From: Malania oleifera | Taxonomy: Eukaryota > Streptophyta > Magnoliopsida > Santalales > Ximeniaceae | DNA: 64,000 nucleotides | Direction: 5' to 3' | Assembly (NCBI RefSeq): GCF_029873635.1 | Contig: NC_080421.1 | Coordinates: 2,232,001 to 2,296,000, forward strand | In this document: positions 35,574 through 46,700 of the stretch, piece by piece | How positions within the stretch are numbered: the stretch's first letter is position 1 | How the letters are laid out: every line of letters starts with the position of its first letter | The notes under the pieces: generated by a model | Seen by the model: only the letters and a program-made list of their open reading frames with translations | Database searches by the model: none | Told to the model about the DNA's origin: nothing | Made by a program: the position numbers and the translations under genes

Positions 35574-36040
35574 TGTTGTGAGATAAAAATGGCGATGACC
35601 TGCGAGACTGCTCTTCGACTTCCGATGACCTGAAAAGGCTGAAAACAAAATAGGCTTAGAGGACGCGAGGTGTACTTCGGGGGATCACTCTAATGCCTAA
35701 GTAAAGGGAATACTTCAAAAAGGTTGAATGCAACAGTAAGAGTGGGTTAAGAATGACTTACATTGGCCTCTTACCCGAGTCCCTACTTATAGTGGATGAA
35801 GTCGATCCGAGGGTGTATGGCCATTTATTAGTCAATTATGGCACGGGCGTGAATCGCTTTGGCCTTTAAGGAGCTGATGACAGCTGTCGATGGCGCGGGT
35901 GTGGATTGCTCTAACTTACATGAGGTTGACCCTTTCAGAACAACTATCCTTTAACGATAATGTACCTAATTACGGCTGCACCTCAATCTTCCTTTATGAC
36001 AGATGAACTATTTTGATCCTGATATATTTAAGGTATATCA
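35574..36040 (-). repeat. 5' LTR of the second Tat-type element
   Basis: 467 bp, bounded by TG at 35574 and CA at 36040. Homologous to 25012-25477. It ends 480 bp upstream of the transporter start codon, transcribed away from the gene. Confidence 0.85.
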
Positions 36041-36520
36041 ATAAGGTTATGAAAATCCAAATAGATCCATAACTCTTGCACGTATGGGTTCAGACTTCAA
36101 ATATTATGATTGACAGATTCAAAATTTTACTAGAAAGATGACTCCTTTAAAATATTTTTCATTAATGATAGACAGCTAATGTACTTGTAAAAAAATTAAA
36201 AGAATGCTAATTTTAAAAATCAAAATCAACCAAATTAAATTGTAACAATGCCTTTGTCTTCAATCTTCATTTGAGTCTCATTAAACGACGTCAGCTATGA
36301 CGTAGCAGGCTTGAGTCATCCCTGTACTACTGCTTCACGCTTCCATTTTGTCGGTCCAAATTTTCAAATATTATAATATATATATATATATATATAATTT
36401 TATTATATATAGCAAATCATTTTCTCAAACTCGAGAGAAGATCATTTCTGCGCGAGAGCCAATTCGAGGCAACTGATACGTCGTCGTTTTACCCACGGCA
36501 GCCGAATCACCGGAGCAGCC
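36041..36520 (+). promoter_or_regulatory. Upstream region of the amino-acid transporter gene
   Basis: At 36288-36303, ACGTCA-GCTA-TGACGT forms an inverted pair of TGACG half-sites (TGA-type bZIP/as-1-like consensus). A TA-rich block with TATATATAG-like sequence at about 36376-36412 could be the TATA region, ~110 bp before the ATG. Inferred from sequence alone. Confidence 0.4.
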
Positions 36521-36997
36521 ATGGGAGAAAATACCCACGTAAGCGTAAGAATAGTTCCAGCATCGCCGGAGATTGACCGGGATCAGCCCATTCCACCTTC
36601 AGCCCCGTCCCCCAATTTCTATTTTCCAGCCTCACCGGCCACCCGGCCAGACGGTACCCCTCTCTACGGCGGCCCGACGCAGAGTCCCGTCCCGCTTATC
36701 ACCGTCACGGCCAGCGACGACAGTGCGTTCGTAGCAGAAAAATTGGGCGGAAATCTGAATGGGCCAAGTGAGCATGGGCCAGAGTCATGGCTACCCATCA
36801 CCCAGTCCAGGAAAGGGAACACCATGAAAGCTGTCTTCCATATTGTATCTTCTGGGATTGGAGCTCAAGGCCTCTTGCTTCCCCTTGCATTCGCCTCTCT
36901 CGGATGGTACGTATTATAATTTGCAAATTTCTTTAGAAATATAAATTTTTGGCTCTATATTTAGATTTAAGTAAATATAAAAGGAAATTATCGCAAT

Positions 36998-37029
<32 letters not shown>

Positions 37030-40000
37030 TATTACAATTTTGATAAATTTAAGATTCAATTTCCTGAAATTTATGTTTTAAAATATTCGAGTTTTATTAA
37101 ATTATATTTTGTATGATAATTCAACTCTTAAAAAATTATGAAAAATATTATTACGATTTTGAGTTCATGTTTATATTTATGCTTGCACAGTTTAAATTAA
37201 TATTTTGACCAAAAGAAAGAGAGAAATACTTGGAAAGTATAATTTTTTAACTTAAGATTTGATATTTTGATCATTGAAGTAATGTACTTCTTTTCATTCT
37301 CTCAAAATTAAAAATTATGTTGAATTTTTATACTTCAATCATAAGAAATATATACTTTTATGAAAATATTTTGAAACATACTTACCATTTGTGTAGAACC
37401 AATTGTTAATGTGAGATTGTATAATTATTGATGTTATTTTTATTATATTCTACGTCTTATTAAGGCAAACTTACAATAATATTCTGCATTATAATTCTTA
37501 TTCATTATTAGGTATACCTAACGGAGACTGATATATGTATAGGATTAATAATTTCTCTTTTTCTTTTTTAAAATTGTCATGTGCATCATAATCCTAAATA
37601 AACTATTTCGCTTTTCCTTCTCTCATATTATCACATCGGCCGTAACCCTAAGTATTTTTCTAAAATATATGATTATAGTTTCTTAATTAAGTGGTTAAGT
37701 GGAAAGGGATGGATGAATGCAGGGGTTGGGGAGTGGTATGCTTGGCAATAGCGTTTGCGTGGCAGCTTTACACCATATGGCTTTTGGTGGGACTACATGA
37801 GAGCCCATATGGGCCCCGCTACAGCAGATTCCTCCAACTCTCTATTGTCGCCTTTGGTACGTACACATCATTTCCCCATATTTTACTCTTTGTGCTATAT
37901 TTGGAGTATTAATTTCTAATTTTATATTTAAATTTATATGTAATTTAATAAAAATTAACATTATTTATTTTGCTTTGCTATATAAAGATTTAAATTTCTA
38001 GTCTGAATTCTAAAATTTTTTAAATTTTAAAATTAAATAAACATAATTTTAGTGAGAGTTTTGGTCAAAATATATAGAAAAAAATAATGTCATTTTTACT
38101 TTTAATTATTTGATTGAAAAATAAGAAGTAAAAGAAGGTTGAGTAATACTCGATTAAGTAGATATTAAATTTGATAAAAAGAAAAATAAGAATATGGAAA
38201 AGAAAATGAATTTTTTCCCAGTAAAAAAGTATTTAATTTTTTGTTTATATACTTTAAAAAAAAAAAATACGCATGCTGCAAATCCATTTATATTCCCATA
38301 TTTTAAAATATTTATATATTTATATTTCAAAATCTTTATTAAATTATCATCGATAAATTTGGAGGGTTTTTTTTTTTTACATATGAAATTAAAACTCTTA
38401 ATTATTAGTAGATATATGCATATCTTTCATTTTATATTTACATGAGAAGTTGGCTATTTGTATGAGAAAAAAATGTTAAAGCTTGATATACATTGTTCGT
38501 TTATAACCTCACAGTTTAAGTTTTTAGGTAAAATGGTAATCTAACATGATATGAGAGCTGATAATGAAGAGGTCTTAGGTTCTAATCTTGTCGCTCACAT
38601 TTATTATGTGGTATTTAAAAATTTAATGTGTGTTTATCTCTCTACTTGTTGTCAAGCTGCCTACCAAATGAGAGTATATATTAGAAATATTTAATTATTT
38701 CTTCTCCATTTTTAGAGGCATAAAATCAAGAAAGAAGAAGTAAAAGTAAGAAAATCAACTTTTTCTTCTTCTAAATCGATCCCTTTACAAGTAGAAAAAA
38801 TCTAGAAGCAACAAAACTTACTCATTAATTTTATTGGTTTAAGTTTGCACCATATGTAAATATTTTTTTTATTTTTTTTTTCATTTAAATTTTCACAAAT
38901 TGAAAAGAAAATGCAATTTTCTTATTTCTAGTAGACAATTTCCAGCCACAATAATATCGTTGACATAGACCAATAAAAATTTAATGTGTGTTTCCTAACA
39001 AATGAGAGTATATATTAGAAATATTTAATTATTTCTTCTCCATTTTTAGAGGCATAAAATCAAGAAAGAAAAAGTAAAAGTAAGAAAATCAACTCTTTCT
39101 TCTTCTAATCGATCCCTTTTACAAGTAGAAAAAATCAAGAAGCAACAAAACTTACTCATTAATTTTATTGGTTTAAGTTTGCACCATATTTAAATATTTT
39201 TTTTGTTTTTTTTTCATTTAAATTTTCACAAATTGAAGATAAAATACAATTTTCTTATTTCTATTAGGCAATTTCCAGCCACAAGAATAACGTTGACATA
39301 GACCAATAAGGTAGTAAAAGCAGTACCATCAAGCTTAGTAAAGAGGCTATAGTTGGCTCTAGATTGTTGAAAACCAAAAGCAATAAGAGGAGAGGAGAAT
39401 TTTAAATACCATTGTCTAGAGACTTGCTTAAGGCCATAAAGTCTCTTAAGTAACTTGCATACTTGGTGGGGATCTCCTTTATTGTACCCGAGAGGTTTTC
39501 GCATGTAAATCTCTTCTTCTAAATCGCAATGGAGAAAGACGTTGTTAACATCAAATTGATGAAGAGACCATCCTTGAATGGCAGCCACCGAGAGCAAGAC
39601 CCGCACTGTCACAAGTTTAGCAACGGGGGAAAAGGTCTCCGTGTAATCAATGCCCTCTTATTGTGTAAGACCTTTGGCAGCAAGGCATGCTTTCAATCTT
39701 GCAACTAACCCATCAGAGTTAATTTTTGTTTTGTAGACATACTTGCAGTCAATGGCATCTTTCCTAGGAGGTATATCAGTGATAATCCAAGTATGGTTCT
39801 GTTCTAAAGCTTCTAGCTCAATATTCATGGCCTGACACCAACCAGGGTGTTCTACTGCTTGCTTGTAGGTTTGAGGTTCAAACACAGTGGAAATGGAGGC
39901 TATAAAGGCACGAAAGAGATCTATTTTTCATCCCTTTATGCTATGATTTATTAGGACTAATTATATTTTGCCATGTGTATTTTTATTAAGCGCGAGGTCC

Positions 40001-42585
40001 ATTTAGAGATCAATATTTTAAATCAGAATAAAAGTTACCCTACTTTGAGTTGACTCTTGGGTCGACTAGTCAAGTTAAAATTATCATTACATCCAAACAA
40101 ATGGAAATTAGTCAAATTACTTATGTTTGGATACCAACTAGCTTAATATTCATGGCCTAATACCAATTAGGGTGTTCCACTACTTGCTTGTAGGTTTGAG
40201 GTTCAAACACAGTGAAAATGGAGGCTAAAAAGGCATGAAAGAGATCTATCTTTCATCCATTTATGCTCTGATTTATTAGGATTAATCATATTTTATCATG
40301 TGTATTTTTATTAAGAGCGAGATCCATTTAAAGATCAATATTTTAAAGTAGAATAAAAGTTATCCTGCTTTGTGTTGACTCTTGGGTGAAGATAAAATTA
40401 TCATTACATTCAAGAAATTAGACAAATTACTTATGTTTGGATACTCGTCTTCACTAATTCAGGTAAAAAGCTAGGGAAGCTCCTAGCCATATTCCCGGTG
40501 ATGTACCTCTCGGGCGGAAGCTCCGCGATGACGGTCATCACCGGGGGCGGGATCATGGACCTCTTCTTCCAAGCCGTATGTGGCGATGACGCGGCCTCCT
40601 GCGGCGGACGGCTGGGAGGCGTCGAGCGGTTTCTAGTCTTCGCATGCGCCGCCTTTCTTCTGGCCCAGTTTCTTCCCAACCTGAACGCGGCGGCCAGGGT
40701 GTCAGCGGTGGGCGCGGTGACTGCCGTGGCTTACTACACGCTGACGTGGGCGTTGTTCCTCCATAGGGGTCGTGACGTGGATGGGTCACGGAGTCATGCG
40801 TCCGAGGTGGAAAAATCTAACGTGGCCAAGGTTGGTGACGTGGCCAACGCACTTGGGATTATTGCTCTTTGTTTTAGGGGCCACAACGTTGTTCTTGAGA
40901 TACAGGTACCAACTGCATGCGATTTGTAGAATGCATTAAGTTGAAATGAGATGAAAAATTATATTATATTATATCTAAAATATGTAAAATTATAAAAATA
41001 TGATTTATTATATTTATATCTACCAAAAATGTTTTAGATATTAATTTTAAAAAAGTTTACACTTAAAATATGGAATTTTTGAAAATGTAAAGATTTCAAT
41101 TTTTAGTTTAAAAATAATTTATTAATAGGTTCTTTGAAATATTTATTTTAATTATTGGATTTAAATTTATATAAATTTAGATAAAATACAATCAATAAAA
41201 AAGAAATTTTGAATTGCCCATAAGCCAATCCACATCCATTTCTTAATATTCAATCACAATATGCATGAAATTTACCTTAATTTTTATCTTACAATGATTC
41301 TCTTGGGATAATTGGTCGCAGGGAACTCTGCCTTCAGATGCAAAACGAAAATCCCATAAGCCAATGTGGAGAGCAGTGTTGATATCATATACAATCGTAG
41401 CTATGTGTTTGTTTCCTTTTGCAATTGTGGGACACTGGGCCTATGGAGACATGGTAAGCTAATAATTTCGTAAGAAAATATTTTATGTTTGAATTTATTT
41501 ATTTATTTTTCACTCAAAATACACTATGTTTTATGTAAAGTTTTTATTAAAAATATAACAAATTTATTTACTTTATTTTACACTATTATAAAAAGCTTAA
41601 CCTTATATACTATTTCTATTACATCGTCATAACTAATAAAGTCTAACTAATAAGCTCGATTTCAAAAACACCACAGGACTGACTTGATTCTCTTGTCGTA
41701 CCTCTTGGTCAATAAAAATTGTTTCAAATAATGGATATAATGTCTACCTGGTCGATCTAATGGATTCTTTGTTTGAAGCTATTGGTTAGGAGGCCTAATT
41801 AGAACCATATTGGTCCTCCAAAAAGGACCAACCTTATTTATTATTTTGTAAACAAAAAATGCTAGTTGTGACCAGAATTTATATTTCAAAAAGCATCCTT
41901 GGAAGACAAGAGGCCAATGTGGATCACATGGACGGTGTGGGCCCCCTTACAATACCTCATATAGGCCAACACTTCTAACTCCTTACATATTGTCGAGATA
42001 ATTCTTTGAATTCAAATTTCGAGACAACTAATTATATTGTGTCATAAAAATAACTTTCCTCAATTGTTCTAATGATAGATACCAACAAGTGGGATTCCCA
42101 CAAGCGGTGGGTTGCTGAGCTTCTTCCTACAACTCCAACATAATACAAAAAAGTCTGTGATGGCCGCCATAATAGTACTACTCGTACTTATGAATAACCT
42201 AACTTCAATCCAGATCTATGCCATGGTAGTGTTTGACAACTTGGAGTTCAGGTACATTAGCAAGAAGAAGCGACCATGCCCATGGTGGCTCCGCCGTGCT
42301 TTTCGAGCTCTCTTTGGAGGGCTCGCCTTCTTCGTGGCAGTGGCTTTCCCATTTTTAGGTAGCCTAGCTCCTCTAATAGGAGGCATTGTCTTACCATTGA
42401 CATTTGTTTACCCATGTTTCATGTGGAATTCAATGAAGAGGCCAAGGGATCATAATAACAAGGGCATGTGGGCTCTAAACTTGGGTCTGGGTTTGTTCGG
42501 AATTATACTAAGCATTATGTTGGTTGCTGCAACTGCATGGAACATAAGTGACAAAGGCATACACGCCAACTTCTTCAAGCCCTGA
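36521..42585 (+). CDS. LHT7: Amino-acid transporter, LHT7/LHT8-like (AAAP family), five exons
   Basis: Proton-coupled amino-acid permease of the AAAP superfamily, expected in the plasma membrane. Exons: 36521-36906, 37723-37856, 40463-40905, 41322-41453, 42079-42585. All introns are GT-AG. The joined length is 1602 nt, 533 residues, close to the usual ~500-520. The start gives a Pro/Ser-rich cytoplasmic N-terminus, then [18 protein letters not shown] and [18 protein letters not shown] open the transporter fold. Later motifs are [51 protein letters not shown] and a C-terminus GIHANFFKP. The GTLPSD motif and the C-terminus favour LHT7 over LHT8 (from memory). About ten membrane segments are visible. 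Intron 2 (2.6 kb) has copia debris. Reading frame intact. Confidence 0.93.
38617..39308. repeat. Tandem duplication of ~310 bp in intron 2
   Basis: About 38617-38975 and 38976-39308 match closely, from the AAAATTTAATGTGTGTTT start through GAGAGTATATATTAGAAATA to GTTGACATAGACCAATAA. The second copy runs on into copia RT; the first carries the end of that RT piece. Confidence 0.8.
39226..39885 (-). pseudogene. Ty1/copia RT fragment in a host intron
   Basis: Antisense to the transporter. 39658-39885 holds [20 protein letters not shown], then [10 protein letters not shown] and [10 protein letters not shown]. After a TAA (LTQ-stop-EGIDY) the frame continues at 39226-39612 with [26 protein letters not shown] and [10 protein letters not shown]. 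The catalytic YVDD is YVNV, so RT is dead. Style resembles the Ale/Retrofit lineage. No LTRs seen. Confidence 0.88.
39811..40400. repeat. Second tandem duplication (~325 bp period) in intron 2
   Basis: 39811-40080 and about 40136-40400 are near copies (TATTCATGGCCT start, CTTGCTTGTAGGTTTGAGG, AAGATCAATATTTTAAA). It includes the N-terminal edge of the copia RT and ends ~60 bp before the exon 3 acceptor. Confidence 0.8.
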
Positions 42586-43742
42586 TAATGTAATAATCTA
42601 GTAGATGACATACTTACAAAAAGGTCACACTTTATATTTCGAGCTCACGAATATTCCAGGAGTGTCTTTTGACTCATGTCCCAAACAGATGCAAGGTGCT
42701 TCGGACCCACACAGGCGTAGGTCAAGGTCTACCATGTTTGTTCGGGACACAGTTGAAAATACACGCACCTGAGATATTTGATATTTCCTCAAAACTGCAA
42801 TTATAACAAGAAGATCAAATCATAAAGAATGAAGTTTTGTGATTTTTTTCTTCTTTCAACTTGGTTTCTAATTTTTAATTATATTTGTTTTTAGAGAGGG
42901 CAAAGGTTAGATCCAAAAAATCTTGTTGATTGTAACAAAATATAATTATTTGATAATAGATTTGTGAAATAATTGGAGGAAATCATCATTGTTCTTCTCC
43001 TTTCTTAATTCTAGCTAGAACATATATATTCTCCATGACATTTTAGCAATCCCAATGTAACTCAATTCGACTTAACTTTATTTGAATTCAAATCAAGCTC
43101 AAAATAATTGAGTAGGCTAATTAGTTAAAGAAAAGGGAGAAGGAAGAGGGAATGTAGAGCCTTATTAGAAAGCCAATCTTACGGTGAGTTTCTTAGAAGT
43201 GATAGAGTTGTGAGAGGCACGATAACAGTACACCATACATACTTGATACTTTATTGTGGAGGACAAGATCCTTATGCACAAGGATTACAAAAGGAATCTA
43301 ATTTCATCCCTAATTGCGAAGTGTTAAAGTTCAGTAAATAAAAAATATCATGATGTCTTTATGCATTATGAGAAACCATCGCATTCTAACTAGTAAATAT
43401 TCTAAAACCCTAATTAATTTCATGTACTCTTTCCTATTTTTAACTAAATAGTTTTAGGCACAAGATCACGTGAATGTATGATTTTTCACTTAAAAGTGTA
43501 TAACGCAATCACCTTTTACGAGATAGAATAGGCCCTACAATATTCAACGACTTCTTGACAAGTTAAAAACACACAAATATGCAATAAATAAATAAATAAG
43601 TTCTTCTTTGCACAAAAAAGATAATAATGTTTTCCAAGTGTACACAAACAAATTAGCATTACAAGTACAAAGGTCTCCCCGTGGGCAAATTATTTTTTTT
43701 TTTACGTATTTACCATTTGGGCCGGGCAAATGCATATGGGCT
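42586..43742. other. Spacer between convergent genes
   Basis: Both 3' UTRs must lie here. No ORF, repeat or RNA gene that I can support. Confidence 0.6.
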
Positions 43743-46700
43743 TCAATCATAAAAACAGGAATGCGTCAAATTGTTGGGCTTGCCGAGGCCATTTCCTCTC
43801 AAAGTGATTGGGCATCTAATCCTCTTATAGAATTTGGGCTCCACCAGTCGGCCCAACACGTAGGCCCTGGACCTTATCACAAAGGTCAGATTGAGCGGCA
43901 CCACCATCCGCTCAATACGGTCCTGGACGGTGCCGAGCACCGAGATGCCGCCGTAGAGCGGCACCTGACTCCCCACCACCATCGCCACCACCGTCCGCTG
44001 GCTCTTCCTCGACTGGTAGAACTTCTTCACCTATACACATAATTTTATTAAAAACAACCTGAGGCACTCAAATGGTATTAACATAGAGGGTAAAACAGTA
44101 ATTGCACACGACAAAATAAAAATTAGTCCAACATGACAATAAGGCAACATTTATTACAAAATTGATTTACTATAACAATAAGTACAGCAATTTTATTTAG
44201 TTACATTATTTATTTTAAATATTTTGAATTAAATATAGTGAATAAAATCAAACAATAGCTTAGAGATTCCCTCATCCTCTCACCCTAAACCCTACCCTCA
44301 CTTTTTATTTTTTTTCATTTTAATAATATTAGGGTGCCAAAAAGAGTTCGCAGGCTGGACAGGTCGTAAACAGTCCGAGTCGTAAATGGGTCGAGTCGTA
44401 AACGAGTCGGTGTTAAACGGGTCATAACCATTTAAATCCTAACCCATCCGTTTAGTAAATGTACAGATTACGAAATACCCATTTTAAAAAAATAATTTAT
44501 TTTGAAAATTTTAATTTTTTTTCATATAAAATGAAATTTTTTTTTTTTTTTACACGGGTGTGTCTGGTCCTCTACGATAGAATGGTAGATGAGATCTATC
44601 GTCTACGTATCTGGACCGTGAGGGAGCTTGATTCGACCGTGAGGGAATGAATCGAATGACCACCGACCACCGTCGGAGCGTGTGAGGGTGAGCGAGATGG
44701 CGTTGTTGGCGATTTCAACTTGGCGGCATGCAGCAAGCGTGCTAGGCAGAATGGGCAAGGGCGCAAGAGCGCAACAGTGGAGCTGTGGAATGGAGACTGT
44801 GGACTATGGTCTGTGGAGCTGGCGACGACCGCCTGTGGAGGAGACGAGGACGACGAGTGGATAGCAGCAACAACCAGCATGAGGCAATCGTGGCCCGCAA
44901 AAATTAGAATTAGGATTTAGGGTTTTATCTCAGTAGGGTAGGGTTATCTGGTTAAAGGGTTATTGGATTTATATATAGGAATAGGAGCCAACTAAACGGA
45001 GTGCACAGGTCCAAACGCCAGTAGGCTATTGGGCTTTTGCAAGCAGAATTGGACCATGAGTTCAGTGCGCCCCCACTGACTTTCTCAAAAAAGGACAGCT
45101 CAAATCACAGCCTTGTCGTATTCCGCTCGAAAAATTCAGATTTTTAACCCAAAAAAATATTATTTTAAAAACATATTTAAATATAATTCACTTTGAACTC
45201 TAATTTTTGTAATGATGTATTTGAAAATTTTGCGGGTTAATTAATTGTTCTTTCTAAACTAAATCTGGAAAAATTATGATCAGTTTTGCATGTCCACAAA
45301 GACACGAAATGACCATATATGAATTTTAAAAAGCAAATCTCACATAATGATTTTCGAGTTTTAACACCTTAAAGTAGAAAATCTTATGGAACTATCTGAG
45401 GTCTAAAAGACAAATCATGCTGGATAAATTTTTTTCTATAATTTAATTTATAGTTTATAAAAACATAAAAATAGAAAATAAATTCAAAAAAAAATTCCTC
45501 CAAAAAAATTCACGCACTCGAAAAACATACCAAGAAAATTTTGATGTAATTAATTTCTTAAAATTTATCAATTTTATTTTTTGACCTTTTTCAGCATACA
45601 TAATTCACAAAACAAAAAATTTAAAACAATCCAAAAAAATTATGAGTACTATGAAAGATTTTTTTTCCTAATTTTTTTTCTTAAATATACAAATATGCTA
45701 TAATTCAACAAAAAATTTACCAAATGCAATAAAGTAAAATTAACTTACGATCAAGTGATTTCAAAAGGCAAAATCAAATTATTATGATTCGTTTTACTTG
45801 TAAAACAGGAGTGCATTCACGCAAAAGCAAGCAAAACGAAATATGAATTAACATAACTCAATTTTAAACTAAAATCAAGTTTTGACAAGTCTATCTCATT
45901 TTACAACCCACCACCAAGTACAATTTTTTTCGAGAACCGTCAGATACGCATTCGAGTAAATATTTACCTTGAAGTGGTTGCATGCTCTCACATGCAAGGG
46001 CGATGGCCAATAGGCGTACACACTTGCAAGCATGCGGAGGCACACCACACTACTCAATTCATTATGGAGATTAAAAATACCAAGACGATAGAGGACAGGG
46101 GAGTGATGTTTAGTACGAGTCTAGATAAGAAGTTTGCACGAGGGAATATGAAATAAAATTTGAATACTGAGTTAAAGTATGAAGGTGGGATGAATAATCG
46201 AACTATCCGATGCAAGTGTGGAGCACATGACAACATGAGAGAAGATGGTGGCATGCGTCATTTGCAAGGTTTGGGAGTACACTCGCTACATTAGTAGGCA
46301 TTAAAGATGGCTAATACTATGCTACCATTATATGTGTACAATAGACTCAAAAGACCTAGCTTAGGTTTGATTAAAAACCTGGTGGCTCATCTTGCAAATT
46401 TTAAAAATGTTTCGATAACGCCCAATGGATCATCCCATGTGGGCTCATTCATCCCATAATTTGCCATTGGAGGAAGTAGAAGAGAACCAACACACTCAAA
46501 CCCAAAGCTAAGCTTGGTTTTTTGCATACAAACCAAGCACAACATCTATCGTATAGAGAACTTGCTCCACCACGTGTTCTTGTGTTCGTTTCATAAATTC
46601 AAACATGTTAGACATGAATTCATGTGCCTTTTTATTTGTCATCGACACTATAAGCACACAGACAAGTGGTGGAACAAGTTCTCACCTTACAAATGATGCA

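Larger units (their letters stand above)
25012..36040 (-). mobile_element. Remains of a second Tat-type Ty3/gypsy element with nested debris
   Basis: 3' LTR 25012-25477, polypurine tract and 3' spacer to 25775, RT start through gag at 33036-35503, primer site 35554-35571 and 5' LTR 35574-36040. Between 25776 and 33035 lie pieces of chromovirus-like elements. Most of RT, RNase H and integrase is missing, so there was a deletion as well as insertion. The flanks ATGAA and ATAAG do not clearly match, so one end may be altered. Confidence 0.75.

Noticed and set aside
44283-44310. CACCCTAAACCCTACCC resembling interstitial telomere repeat
   Set aside because: Only one to two CCCTAAA-like units; not an array.
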